DNA of 64,000 nucleotides from Mariaggregatimicrobium sp964498785 (GCA_964498785.1 CAZCJL010000002.1:62001-126000); one strand, 5' to 3'; shown: positions 27,025 to 36,006, counted from the first letter of the stretch. Notes: generated by a model not told the origin, from the letters alone. Made by a program: numbers and translations.

Positions 27025-27876
27025 TTATTCCCTGGTACTTAATTTTTTTATAAAATTTTTCAATCCATTTATATAAATATCGCCGGATATCAAAAATCCA
27101 TCATTATGCCCTCCACTGATTTTTAAGAATTCTTTCGGTTCGTTTGCAATCTGAAAAAGCGTTTTACCAAATTGATAAGGCACAATATCATCCTGAGAAC
27201 TGTGAATTATTAAAACCGGACAAACCACTTTTTCCAGATAGCTTTGAGTGGAATATTTGAACTTTATCAACCATTTAACCGGCAAAAATCCATAATGCGC
27301 CTCTGCCATATCACGGGCAGATGTGAACGCTGATTCAAGGATTAATGCGCCTGGCTGCGTACGCTGTGCCAGCCATGCTGCAATTGAAGCACCGAGAGAA
27401 CGACCAAATATGATAATTCGTCGCGCATCAATATTTTTTCCCTGTGTCAAATAAGTCCATGCTGCCAGAGCATCCAGATATGTTCCCTGCTCGCTCGGAG
27501 TACCGCGACTTTTTCCAAAACCACGGTAATCAAAGATAAAGACATTGTAATCTAATTTTCGGAATATCGCGATAGATTCAAGCCTGTCACTAATATTACC
27601 GGCATTCCCGTGATGAAACAGTATTGTTCCTCTACTTTCAGGTGCCGGGATAAACCAGCCATGCAGTTTAATATTATCCTCAGTTGTAAAAAAAATGTCT
27701 TCATAATCGAAGCTATAATTATTTGGTGTATACATCAACGTGTTTGTTGGAAAATAGATTAACTTACCCTGGAATAGATAAACAATAATGCATAATCCGC
27801 CATACCCGATTGAAAGGATTGTAAAAATCGGGGTAATGGCAGACCATATTTTTTGAAAAAAAAGATTCATATTCAA
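27025..27876 (-). CDS. Membrane-anchored alpha/beta hydrolase (BEM46/ABHD13-like)
   Basis: 283 residues. One N-terminal transmembrane helix (about 14-33) is followed by an alpha/beta-hydrolase domain: oxyanion motif HHGNAGNISDR, nucleophile elbow GRSLGAS, acid loop HSSQDDIVP and the late His (GGHNDGF). All three catalytic residues are present. The combination of a short anchor and HGNAGN is typical of the BEM46/ABHD13 group, serine hydrolases of unknown substrate. It probably faces the periplasm. It is the first gene of a two-gene operon with DUF72. Confidence 0.92.
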   Translation of the reverse strand: MNMNLFFQKIWSAITPIFTILSIGYGGLCIIVYLFQGKLIYFPTNTLMYTPNNYSFDYEDIFFTTEDNIKLHGWFIPAPESRGTILFHHGNAGNISDRLESIAIFRKLDYNVFIFDYRGFGKSRGTPSEQGTYLDALAAWTYLTQGKNIDARRIIIFGRSLGASIAAWLAQRTQPGALILESAFTSARDMAEAHYGFLPVKWLIKFKYSTQSYLEKVVCPVLIIHSSQDDIVPYQFGKTLFQIANEPKEFLKISGGHNDGFLISGDIYINGLKNFIKKLSTRE

Positions 27877-27924
27877 AACTCAATCAAAAAGGTGTGAATA
27901 AATAACGAATCGCTCAGATAAATT

Positions 27925-27953
27925 AATATAAGATATTTCTGATTAAAACTCAA
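27925..27953 (-). promoter_or_regulatory. Putative sigma70 promoter of the hydrolase-DUF72 operon
   Basis: On the minus strand: TTGAGT (27953-27948), a 17-bp spacer and TATATT (27930-27925), about 48 nt before the start. Confidence 0.45.
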
Positions 27954-28056
27954 TAAGAAAAATGATATGTAATGCAGAGAAAACAAATATCGAATTTCGC
28001 CGAATTCAAATACTAATTTAAATATACAATAGCAATAAAGAAATTGAATATTTAAA

Positions 28057-28085
28057 TTGATTGTTTTTTGAAGAATACGTATATT
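28057..28085 (+). promoter_or_regulatory. Putative sigma70 promoter of the beta-barrel gene at 28155
   Basis: TTGATT, a 17-bp spacer and TATATT, about 70 nt before the start codon. Confidence 0.42.
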
Positions 28086-28154
28086 TAAAAAGTTATAAAT
28101 AGTAAACACACAAATTGTGAAGACACAGTAAAATGAAACATGGGAGGCGAATAA

Positions 28155-28880
28155 ATGAGTACTCGATTTTTATCTTTTATCATTTGTATAATGTTTATTT
28201 TTACATGCAGCATCGCAAATACACAACCAATGTTTCAAGCGGGTGTAAAATTTATTGGAGGATTTCCTCGCGGTGAATTTAATAATCATGTAAAAAATAC
28301 CGGTATCGGAGGTACAGGGACTTTTTTATATAACTTTGAACACAAGCCGTTTGCTGCTGGCGTATCTCTCGGATTTCTCATTTATGGACGTGATACTCGG
28401 ACAGAACCATTTAGCAGCACGGTCCAGGATGTCTATGTAGATGTAATAACAACAAATAACATTTTAAAGGGGCACCTGGTGTTGCGGGCGCAATCCCCTG
28501 AAGGACTGGGAGGCGGCGCGATTATTCCCTATTTTGATGCGATGTTCGGATTCCACTATTTATTTACAGAAACCAGGGTGCAGGATACAGATGCTTTTGG
28601 AACGGGATATGATATCGCCAGTTCCACAAATTACGATGATATTGCGACGAGTTACGGCGGTGGAGGAGGCTTTATGGTTCGAGTTTATGATAGTTCTCGT
28701 GATGCCGAGGGAATTGAAGCGGTTTATGTCGATTTTAGCGTACATTATTTAAAAGGGGGGGAAGCTGAATACCTTAAAAAAGATGGCATCATTCGATCCG
28801 ATGAAAAGGTTACCTATAATCCCAGCAAATCTACAACAAATTTGTTGAATTTTTCTTTAGGAGTTGCCTTTTATTTTTAA
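28155..28880 (+). CDS. Predicted outer-membrane beta-barrel protein
   Basis: 241 residues with a signal peptide (MSTRFLSFIICIMFIFTCS, cleaved near NTQ). The mature part is an OmpA/OmpW-size barrel: glycine and aromatic-rich strands (FQAGVKFIGGFPRGEF, AAGVSLGFLIYG, YFDAMFGFHYLF, YVDFSVHYLKGG) and a terminal strand LLNFSLGVAFYF ending in Phe, as recognised by the BAM complex. Flanked by its own promoter and terminator, so probably monocistronic. Function unknown. Confidence 0.8.
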   Translation: MSTRFLSFIICIMFIFTCSIANTQPMFQAGVKFIGGFPRGEFNNHVKNTGIGGTGTFLYNFEHKPFAAGVSLGFLIYGRDTRTEPFSSTVQDVYVDVITTNNILKGHLVLRAQSPEGLGGGAIIPYFDAMFGFHYLFTETRVQDTDAFGTGYDIASSTNYDDIATSYGGGGGFMVRVYDSSRDAEGIEAVYVDFSVHYLKGGEAEYLKKDGIIRSDEKVTYNPSKSTTNLLNFSLGVAFYF

Positions 28881-28902
28881 AACATGTGAAAAGATTATTA
28901 GC

Positions 28903-28938
28903 AAAGGCTGGCGTGCTTTAGAGACGCCGGTCTTTTTA
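28903..28938 (+). terminator. Intrinsic terminator after the beta-barrel gene
   Basis: AAAGGCTGGCGT pairs with ACGCCGGTCTTT (12 bp including two G-T pairs) around a 9-nt loop, followed by a short T-rich end. Confidence 0.72.
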
Positions 28939-29069
28939 TTAATAACTATCCGGTATTCCAGCATCTGTCCACTTATCGAAAATCATTCATCTTTTTATTG
29001 AATTTTAAAGAAAACTTCATAAATTAATAGAAAGTATTTGGATTAAAATAATTAATTGAGGAGAGAGTT

Positions 29070-31223
29070 ATGAATAAACATTTCGTATTGATACTATTAG
29101 TTCTTGTATTATGCGTAACTTTTGGTGTTGCCGAAGAGGGGATGTATCCGATGAGTGGAATCCATAAGTTAAATCTAACAGAAAAAGGATTAGCAATTCC
29201 GACATCAGAAATTTATAATCCGGACGGCGTCAGTCTAATAGACGGCATTTGTAGAGTGAATGGCTGTACCGGTTCATTTGTTTCGGAAAATGGTTTGATT
29301 TTAACAAATCATCATTGTGCTTATCGTGCTGTTCATGCAGCAAGCTCCGCTGATAATGACTATATCCGGAATGGTTTTCTTGCGAAAGATAGAAGCGGAG
29401 AGATACATGCAATTAATTACACGGTACGAATTACTGAGTCTTATGAAGATGTTTCAGCCGAAGTGTTGAGCGTTGTCACCGATGAAATGAATTTTTATGA
29501 GCGGACAAAGGCCATCGAGAAGAAAATTAAACAGATTGAAAAAGACGCAGAAGATCAAAATCCTGGTAAACGGGCAGATATTGCAGAAATGTTCACCGGG
29601 AAAACGTACGTGCTGTTCATCTATGCCTATTTGAAAGATATTCGACTTGTGTACGCTCCGCCACGTTCGATTGGTGAATTTGGCGGTGAGGAAGATAATT
29701 GGATCTGGCCGCGTCACACCGGAGATTTCTCGTTTTTAAGAGCCTATACTGCTTCCGACGGCAGCTCGGCCGAATATTCGCCCAACAATGTGCCATACAA
29801 GCCGCGAAAGTTTCTAAAAATTGCGCCAGAGGGAGTAAATGAAGAGGATTTCGTTTTTATCTTTGGCTATCCGGGAAGAACGTACCGCCATCGTACGTCG
29901 TACTTTTTGGCATACGAAGAGGACATTCGGATGCCACGGGTAGTAAAACTTTACGACTCGCTCATTTCCCTGATGAAAAAAATGGGAGAGAACGACCGTG
30001 AAGTCGCTTTAAAACATTTATCGCGTATTAAAGGTCTTTCCAATGTGCTAAAAAATTATCGCGGAAAATTGCTTGGTTTAAAACGGTTGAATCTTGTTGA
30101 AAAAAAGCGTCTTAAAGAAAAGGAGTTGATAAAATTTATCCGGTCAGATGAAAAACGAAATAAAAAATATGGAGATATTTTACCTGCTCTTGAAAAGTTA
30201 TATCTCGATAGACGAGCAACATCCGAATATGAATTTAACCTGCAATATATGCGACAGAATGCGTATATGCTCCGATTCGCTCTCACAGTATATGAAGCAG
30301 CGGTTGAACGCCAGAAAAAAGATATCGAACGCGAATCCGCGTATATGGATAAAAATTTCTCCCGTACAAAAAAGCGATTGTTGATGATGACGAAAGATTA
30401 CTATGAGCCAACAGATAAAACCGTTTTTAAAGAATTTTTTATGCGGTTAGCTGAATTGCCAGAAAATCAACAGATCGACGTTGTAAAGTCGATAATAAAT
30501 GGCAAAGATCCGGAAACGGCTATTGATGATTTTCTGACAACTGCTTACGCAGCAAGCAAATTGCATAAACCAGACTATCTGGAGCAGGCATTACTAAAAT
30601 CCGAAAAAGAACTGAACCAGTTGGATGATCCGTTTCTCGATTTTGCAATCACTATTTATCCGATATATAAAGAATTAAGAGAAACCGGGAAATCGCGCAA
30701 AGGACAAAGTGATGAATTGGCTGCACGGTTAATTGATGTTAAAAAAGATTTTTTAAAAACTGATTTCATCCCCGATGCCAATGGTACATTGCGGTTTACT
30801 TACGGATATATTCGGGGTTATTCTCCGGTGGATGCTGTTTATTATCATCCGATTACAACTCTGAACGGCGTGATTGAAAAAACAACGAACGAACCTCCTT
30901 TTAATACCCCGAAAAAATTAATCGAGCTCTATAATGCAAAAGAGTATGGGCGGTTTTATAATCCCGAACTGGGAGGCGTTCCTACTGCGATTTTATATGA
31001 CATGGATACTACCGGTGGAAATTCGGGAAGTCCGGTGATGAATGCAAACGGAGAAATTGTTGGTGTAAACTTTGACCGTGCGTTTGAAGCGACAATTAAC
31101 GATTTTGGCTGGAGCCAGGACTACAGTCGTTCCATTGCTGTCGATATTCGATATGTTTTGTGGGTCACTCAAAAATTTGCAGGAGCAGATTATCTGTTGC
31201 GCGAAATGAAAATTATTGAATAA
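29070..31223 (+). CDS. S46 family dipeptidyl-peptidase, DPP11-like
   Basis: 717 residues, the usual length of DPP7/DPP11. A signal peptide (MNKHFVLILLVLVLCV) directs it to the periplasm. The chymotrypsin-like catalytic parts are intact: GLILTNHHCAY (H81/H82) near the start and TTGGNSGSPV (Ser652) near the end, with a helical domain between. S46 enzymes release dipeptides from peptide N-termini in asaccharolytic FCB bacteria. In DPP11 an Arg 18 residues after the catalytic Ser selects Asp/Glu at P1, whereas DPP7 has Gly there (from memory). Here residue 670, also Ser+18, is Arg (VNFDRAF), which predicts acidic specificity. The products could enter through a peptide transporter such as the OPT protein in this window. 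Confidence 0.93.
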   Translation: MNKHFVLILLVLVLCVTFGVAEEGMYPMSGIHKLNLTEKGLAIPTSEIYNPDGVSLIDGICRVNGCTGSFVSENGLILTNHHCAYRAVHAASSADNDYIRNGFLAKDRSGEIHAINYTVRITESYEDVSAEVLSVVTDEMNFYERTKAIEKKIKQIEKDAEDQNPGKRADIAEMFTGKTYVLFIYAYLKDIRLVYAPPRSIGEFGGEEDNWIWPRHTGDFSFLRAYTASDGSSAEYSPNNVPYKPRKFLKIAPEGVNEEDFVFIFGYPGRTYRHRTSYFLAYEEDIRMPRVVKLYDSLISLMKKMGENDREVALKHLSRIKGLSNVLKNYRGKLLGLKRLNLVEKKRLKEKELIKFIRSDEKRNKKYGDILPALEKLYLDRRATSEYEFNLQYMRQNAYMLRFALTVYEAAVERQKKDIERESAYMDKNFSRTKKRLLMMTKDYYEPTDKTVFKEFFMRLAELPENQQIDVVKSIINGKDPETAIDDFLTTAYAASKLHKPDYLEQALLKSEKELNQLDDPFLDFAITIYPIYKELRETGKSRKGQSDELAARLIDVKKDFLKTDFIPDANGTLRFTYGYIRGYSPVDAVYYHPITTLNGVIEKTTNEPPFNTPKKLIELYNAKEYGRFYNPELGGVPTAILYDMDTTGGNSGSPVMNANGEIVGVNFDRAFEATINDFGWSQDYSRSIAVDIRYVLWVTQKFAGADYLLREMKIIE

Positions 31224-31280
31224 CCTAAAATTTTAAATGAAAATATTCAGACTTATTATAACCATATATTTTATTTTATA

Positions 31281-31386
31281 TGGAGTGTAATACTCATATA
31301 CTCCTGTGCGTCCCGGGAGCATTTATGCATTGCACTGAATCGCATAAATGCACCCGGGACAAACAGGGGGGCGATTCACTCCCGAA
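31281..31386. repeat. Large palindromic dispersed element (MITE/REP-like), intact copy
   Basis: The core hairpin pairs TCCCGGGAGCATTTATGC (31311-31328) with GCATAAATGCACCCGGGA (31342-31359), 17 of 18 matched, around a 13-nt loop. Outer pairs CCTGT/ACAGG and GGAGTG/CACTCC extend it to about 105 bp. It lies between the S46 and acyltransferase genes. A diverged, one-armed copy in opposite orientation lies at 3341-3430. A role as an intergenic terminator is possible but there is no T-tract. Confidence 0.75.
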
Positions 31387-31468
31387 CGCATATTCAATTT
31401 TTAAAGATAGTTAATTATTGTTTTAGAATTTCAGGAATAATTTTAATTACTTGTGGAGATTTGTTAAA

Positions 31469-32722
31469 ATGACAAATGAAAGCAGCGCCCTAAACAAAAC
31501 GCGTGTACGCATCGACTCGATTGATGCATTCAGGGGAATTACAATATTTTTAATGGTGTTTGTTATTGCGGTGGCAGCAGGTAATTATCCGAATCTCCCA
31601 CAAGAACGATCATGGTTCGGAAGTCTGCCAGTGTCCGCCTGGAATCATGCCGAAGTCGGGTGGGAGCGATTTGTTGAGGAAATGAGGGAAGCTGGTCTTT
31701 CAGAAAATGAAATTAAATTGCTGCCAGAGGCAAAATTAAAAAATGTTGGCCTGACTGCGACCGACCTGGTTGCGCCTTTTTTTATTTTCATCGTGGGATT
31801 GGTGATCCCGTTGAGCAGGAGCCGTCGCGGGCGCGAGTGGTGGAACCACGTTGCCAGCAGAACGCTCAAATTAATTATCGCCGGAGTATTGTACATTAGC
31901 CTGATTTTGGGTTTGTCGTGGTGGTGGGGAATATTGCAGGCGATTGGCATTGCCTATTTTATGGGAGCTGCAAGCATGAGATTACCACGGCGAATGAAAT
32001 GGATCACTGTTTTTGGAGTGCTTGCGCTTCATTTGGTAATGACAGAGTTTGTTGGCTGGTGGCTGCAATTTGGCAATATAGCCGAGCCTTTTTGGCGCAT
32101 CAGTGATCCACTGGGAAATATGGCAAAACCACTGATTATCCATTGTCTGCCGTGGGTTTCTATTTCCTACGGTGCAATGACCATGATCGGCGTTTTGCTC
32201 GGAGAGGCAATTGTTACCGGAAAACGAAAAGCAATCACCCAACGAAGCATGCTGATTGGTGTGGTGTTTATGGGGCTGGGATATGCGATTCACAAAACAG
32301 GCCTAATCATAGGTCACACCAGTTTATGTTTCAATAAACCCGATGTGAGCGCTTCGTATGCTATGTTTACCTCCGGCCTCGGTGCAATGGTTTTTCTTGC
32401 GCTTTATTATATTATGGATATCTGGGGAAAGAAAAAATGGGCATATCCTTTTGCAGAGTTCGGCAGAAATGCGCTATTAGCCTATTTTATGCAAGTCATC
32501 ATGAGAATTTTTTTCCGGGGACTTCATCTGGAATATTTCTTTGCTGGCAAACCGAATGAAGCGCTTTTAAAATGGGCCGACGTTCTGAACTCACCATTCT
32601 GGACTGCGTTTTTGCTTGACAAAAGCGGCTACAATGGAATGGTGTGGGGACTTATCTGGACGGTGTGTTTGTGGGGGATAATTATGTATTTTAACAAGAA
32701 GAGTATTTATTGGAAATTATAA
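31469..32722 (+). CDS. DUF5009/HGSNAT-like membrane acyltransferase
   Basis: 417 residues with about ten transmembrane helices. The opening RIDSIDAFRGITIFLMVFV and the following DLVAPFFIFIVGLVIPLS are characteristic of the DUF5009 and heparan-alpha-glucosaminide N-acetyltransferase-like family, thought to move acetyl groups across the membrane to extracytoplasmic sugars. The insertion between helices 1 and 2 (NYPNLPQERSWFGSLPVSAW) is long. The ATG at 31469 was chosen over the TTG at 31451 because GGAGA lies upstream of it. The acceptor is unknown; peptidoglycan or cell-surface glycan is plausible. No operon partner. Confidence 0.88.
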   Translation: MTNESSALNKTRVRIDSIDAFRGITIFLMVFVIAVAAGNYPNLPQERSWFGSLPVSAWNHAEVGWERFVEEMREAGLSENEIKLLPEAKLKNVGLTATDLVAPFFIFIVGLVIPLSRSRRGREWWNHVASRTLKLIIAGVLYISLILGLSWWWGILQAIGIAYFMGAASMRLPRRMKWITVFGVLALHLVMTEFVGWWLQFGNIAEPFWRISDPLGNMAKPLIIHCLPWVSISYGAMTMIGVLLGEAIVTGKRKAITQRSMLIGVVFMGLGYAIHKTGLIIGHTSLCFNKPDVSASYAMFTSGLGAMVFLALYYIMDIWGKKKWAYPFAEFGRNALLAYFMQVIMRIFFRGLHLEYFFAGKPNEALLKWADVLNSPFWTAFLLDKSGYNGMVWGLIWTVCLWGIIMYFNKKSIYWKL

Positions 32723-32736
32723 AACTAAAATATTGC

Positions 32737-33768
32737 CTAAGCCGCGCAGGTGCGGTTTCGCCCATTTTTTTTTGCTTGGTAAAGCGCCCGGTCCGCTGCT
32801 TTGATTAAGTGAACGGCTGTTTTTACTTGTCTGGTTATTTCAGCAACACCAAGACTAATTGTTACCTTTATCCCAAATTGTTCTTTACTTAGAGAGGCGA
32901 CTTTCCGGCGTATTTTTTCTGCAACTTTTGCAGCTTTTATAATTTCAGTGTTCGGTAAAATAACTGCTAATTCTTCACCGCCATAGCGGCAGGCGATATC
33001 AGTCGTCCGAATCGCTGAACGGATAAAACCGGCGACACCTTCTAAAACCTCATCCCCTTTTTGATGGCCATAAGTGTCGTTAAATTTTTTAAAATTATCA
33101 ATATCGATCATTATTAAAGATACTATTTGTTTATTTCGCTGAGCTAATTTAATTTCCCTGTCAATGCTCATGTTAAAATATGAACGATTGAACAAGCCGG
33201 TGGTCTGATCGTGATAGGCCAGCATTGATAGTTCGTTCTGGCTTTCAACGATTAATTCATGGTATTCCCTCAAGCTATCTTTTAAATTATGGTCATCAAC
33301 AGATCGTAATATTTTAGAAAATTTTTGCTCCATTAACATTTCTGCCTGATTTTTTAGAAATGGCAATTGCGATTTGTCTGATGGATTATGGAGACGTTCT
33401 TCAAAAGTTAGTTTATTGCCCACTAAATCGATAATATCCATATTTTGCAGATAGCCGACAGTTGCGGGGAATCCGTTAATAATACTACCGTTGCGGCTGT
33501 TTAAGTCTTCAAAAATAAAGGATTGTGTCTCAAAACACCAACGTATGGCTCCGTGATTACGGGAAACTTTGGAATCAATTATTTGCACGTCACATTGTTG
33601 TGCACGTCCGATAATATACTTTTTCCTTTTATCCAGGGCGATCAACCGTCCATTAAAGATCAGATAATATTTTCGTTCTGGCTTTTCAGCTCGTCTATTT
33701 TCCCGTTCTTGATCAGAAACCAGCATAGTTTTTTTATTTAATAAACGAACTGCTGTTTTACCAGCCAT
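32737..33768 (-). CDS. FHA-domain diguanylate cyclase
   Basis: 343 residues. An FHA domain (about 34-120) carries the phosphothreonine-binding residues: GRAQQ (R55), SRNH (69-72) and NSRNG (90-94). A linker helix leads to a GGDEF domain (about 182-340) with an active-site GGEEL (263-267) and an inhibitory I-site RTTD five residues before it. It should make c-di-GMP from two GTP, be switched by a Thr-phosphorylated partner through the FHA domain and be product-inhibited. GGAG 7 nt before the ATG. The PilZ protein at 59.5 kb is a candidate receiver in the same genome. No Ser/Thr kinase is visible in the window. Confidence 0.95.
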   Translation of the reverse strand: MAGKTAVRLLNKKTMLVSDQERENRRAEKPERKYYLIFNGRLIALDKRKKYIIGRAQQCDVQIIDSKVSRNHGAIRWCFETQSFIFEDLNSRNGSIINGFPATVGYLQNMDIIDLVGNKLTFEERLHNPSDKSQLPFLKNQAEMLMEQKFSKILRSVDDHNLKDSLREYHELIVESQNELSMLAYHDQTTGLFNRSYFNMSIDREIKLAQRNKQIVSLIMIDIDNFKKFNDTYGHQKGDEVLEGVAGFIRSAIRTTDIACRYGGEELAVILPNTEIIKAAKVAEKIRRKVASLSKEQFGIKVTISLGVAEITRQVKTAVHLIKAADRALYQAKKNGRNRTCAA

Positions 33769-34106
33769 ACGTATACTCCGAAACTTTAGTTATCGCTGTT
33801 TTTCCTTTTAGAAATATGATTTCAAAAAAGAAAATAAACATCCTGTAATAGTAATTTTTTATTACAAGTTATCGCGACATTAAATTTTTGTGGGAACTTA
33901 AAATTTAGGATTAAATTGAAAAGATATTCTTTATTTGGGGGTTATTATTGGTTTCCGAAATTTCCTGAAAAGCCCTGGTAGAAATTAATATTAACCAACC
34001 AAATCACAACAATGTTAGAATAGAATATATTGAAAATTTAATAAATTGTCAATAAAAAAATTAAATGGATTTAGCATTCTTTAAAATTGATAATTAATTA
34101 AATTTA
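33769..34106. other. Intergenic region, nothing convincing
   Basis: AT-rich interval between two minus-strand genes. A short imperfect dyad (TGTAATA...TTATTACA, about 33844-33868) is visible, but no gene, clear promoter or T-tailed hairpin. Confidence 0.5.
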
Positions 34107-34463
34107 TTATCTGGTATCTTCTACAATAATTATACCAAAGGTTTTGTCTGCAAAAGTAAATCCAATGTTGACAATGCCCTTAATCGTTACGGTTTCGCCC
34201 TTCAGGGGAACCCGACCTGCAGGTTTCACCCAGATTTTTCCGGTCGTATCGCTAATTTGACAAAAACCTTTATCAATAAAGGGAAGCGCGATAATTTGAA
34301 TCACTTCTCCTTTAACTGTAACATTTTTATTTTTAAAATGTTGCGGATTGCTCTGTATCGAATCAATATGGTGTGGAATAATCGCAGCGCAATCTATTTC
34401 GATTGCAATCAAAATAATCAAAAGGATAATAAACGTGGTTTTGTCGCGATATGAATTTATCAT
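34107..34463 (-). CDS. Small exported OB-fold protein
   Basis: 118 residues. A hydrophobic N-terminal segment (TTFIILLIILIAIEIDCA) acts as a signal or anchor, with Cys25 as a possible lipid site. The rest is a compact OB-fold: NKNVTVKGEVIQIIALPF, GFCQISDTTGKIWVK, GETVTIKGIVNIG, similar to tRNA_anti-like or YgiW/BOF-type domains. Ligand unknown. It follows the DUF457 gene by 5 nt. Confidence 0.72.
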   Translation of the reverse strand: MINSYRDKTTFIILLIILIAIEIDCAAIIPHHIDSIQSNPQHFKNKNVTVKGEVIQIIALPFIDKGFCQISDTTGKIWVKPAGRVPLKGETVTIKGIVNIGFTFADKTFGIIIVEDTR

Positions 34464-34468
34464 AATAA

Positions 34469-34960
34469 TTAATTATTCGATTTCGAGGAGCGCTTGTCCT
34501 CGGATAAATGGCTTAAATAACCGAACAATGCAGAAACGTAAAATTCATAACCGATACTTTTGTAACTAAAATGTATAAAGAGCGGAATAAATAATAAGGG
34601 CAGAGGAATTACCACTGCTGCGAATAGCGAATGTAAAAAACCGCGATGTTTAAATATGATTGCCCATACCGCAAAAAAACCGGTCCCGGCAGCCCATCCG
34701 TAGTAACCATATAAAATTAATAAGCCTAATAAAGTTAAAAGTAATAAATAAATAATCCGCTGTGATTTGCTTTTGATATCAATATCTGGAAACAGAGCGC
34801 TTAAGTAAGTTAAACCAAAACAAAGTGGAATGCGCCAGAGATTTTGCAAGAATTCCAATATATTAAAGTTTGTTTTCCATAAAATGATGGGAAAAACAAG
34901 TATGAGCGCCCAAACAAAAGCGTGTAATCCTTTTTGAGAGTGCTCTGAAAAATTACTCAT
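34469..34960 (-). CDS. DUF457/YdjM-like membrane metal-dependent hydrolase
   Basis: 163 residues with four or five transmembrane helices. Two motifs place it in the YdjM (DUF457) family: LFPDIDIKSKSQR, with the acidic DxD, and KHRGFLHS, with basic and His residues at a helix end. An early His (GLHAFVWA) completes the likely metal-binding set. The family is annotated as inner-membrane metal-dependent hydrolases; some members are LexA-regulated, but no substrate is known. The gene is 5 nt upstream of the OB-fold gene and probably co-expressed with it. Confidence 0.85.
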   Translation of the reverse strand: MSNFSEHSQKGLHAFVWALILVFPIILWKTNFNILEFLQNLWRIPLCFGLTYLSALFPDIDIKSKSQRIIYLLLLTLLGLLILYGYYGWAAGTGFFAVWAIIFKHRGFLHSLFAAVVIPLPLLFIPLFIHFSYKSIGYEFYVSALFGYLSHLSEDKRSSKSNN

Positions 34961-35049
34961 GATTATCCAAATAATACACCAAATTTGTCATTTTTTTAAT
35001 ATACTAAAATTAAAATTTTATGTCAATAGTCAAAGTAATTTTTTATTTC

Positions 35050-35078
35050 TTGACTTTTACAGGATGAATTTGTATTTT
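35050..35078 (+). promoter_or_regulatory. Putative sigma70 promoter of the zinc-ribbon protein gene
   Basis: TTGACT, a 17-bp spacer and TATTTT, leaving a leader of about 65 nt before the ATG at 35151. Confidence 0.55.
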
Positions 35079-35150
35079 TCTAAATAATCTTATTAGATTG
35101 ATAAAATAGGAGGAAGCAGTATTATTCTGAAAATTTAATGAGGAAAGGAA

Positions 35151-35573
35151 ATGAGTGATAATTTAATCGGGAATGAAATTGTATCTCACTGCGGAAAATG
35201 TAAAAGTGATACACTGCACCTTATTACAGCAGTAAATGGCGCTCAGATTGAAAAAGTTCTGTGCAAAATTTGTCTTAGTTATCACAGATTTAGAACACCT
35301 AAAAATTCAATACCAAATCATTCACAACATAAAAAAAATACCATGACTACAAAAAAAAAGCGTTCAATTTCGGCAAAGAAAGCTGCTGAAATAATAAGTT
35401 TGGACCCGGAAGACGCGATAGAATATCAAATGACATTAAGTTATGATGTTGATGCAAAAATTAGCCATAAAATATTCGGGCTTGGAATTGTTAAAAACAT
35501 CATTGATAGTCAAAAAATAGAAGTTTTATTTAAAGATAAAGAACGGATTCTGGTCCAGAACTACAAGTTATAA
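35151..35573 (+). CDS. Hypothetical zinc-ribbon protein with a C-terminal tudor-like segment
   Basis: 140 residues. The first 45 hold two CxxC pairs (CGKCKSDTLH, CKICLSYHRF), a zinc ribbon. A lysine-rich linker follows (KKNTMTTKKKRSISAKK). The C-terminal ~45 residues (KISHKIFGLGIVKNIIDSQKIEVLFKDKERIL) resemble the small beta-barrel with FGxGxV...VxF that occurs at the C-terminus of UvrD/PcrA-type helicases, where it contacts RNA polymerase. A nucleic-acid or RNA-polymerase-linked role is therefore possible. Exact family not recognised. Own promoter and terminator. Confidence 0.78.
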   Translation: MSDNLIGNEIVSHCGKCKSDTLHLITAVNGAQIEKVLCKICLSYHRFRTPKNSIPNHSQHKKNTMTTKKKRSISAKKAAEIISLDPEDAIEYQMTLSYDVDAKISHKIFGLGIVKNIIDSQKIEVLFKDKERILVQNYKL

Positions 35574-35605
35574 TAAACAACAATTTAACAACTATATTAA
35601 TTGCT

Positions 35606-35654
35606 AAAGCATAAGGAAGTTACAGTTATTAAATTACTTATGCTTTTTTTATTT
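35606..35654 (+). terminator. Intrinsic terminator after the zinc-ribbon gene
   Basis: AAAGCATAAG (35606-35615) pairs perfectly with CTTATGCTTT (35637-35646), followed by TTTTATTTT. The loop is long (21 nt). Confidence 0.68.
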
Positions 35655-36006
35655 TAATAATACAATAATTTATATAGTTAAGCTATATAATATCTCGTAG
35701 ATATGTTGATATAATTGCTAAATTATTGTAATTTTGCAATAATATTCGATTTCTACTTGATATTTTTGCATAAATTCAGTATAATTGAAAACATAATTTT
35801 TGAATGATCTTTCGATAATAATAATTGGAATAATATATTGCATCAACCCGTTGACAAACTTATATTGATTCGATGATAAGAGAATAGAAAGATCATTAAT
35901 ACAATTAAGCAAATTTATGCTTGTCATCCAGGATCATAGATTCATTTACTTTTAGAATGATGATTAAAGAAATAAACAGAGGTTACCGATAAAAATGGAG
36001 GCTTTG
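35655..36006. other. AT-rich intergenic region
   Basis: After the terminator nothing coding is supported. A 69-codon minus-strand frame (35718-35927) lacks a ribosome site and resembles no family. Confidence 0.5.

Noticed and set aside
27873..28109. 78-codon minus-strand frame upstream of the alpha/beta hydrolase
   Set aside because: It lies over the predicted promoters of two divergent genes and its translation is Phe/Leu/Tyr-rich noise.
35718..35927. 69-codon minus-strand frame in the gap before the SLBB gene
   Set aside because: No ribosome site, low-complexity Ile/Tyr-rich translation, no recognisable family.
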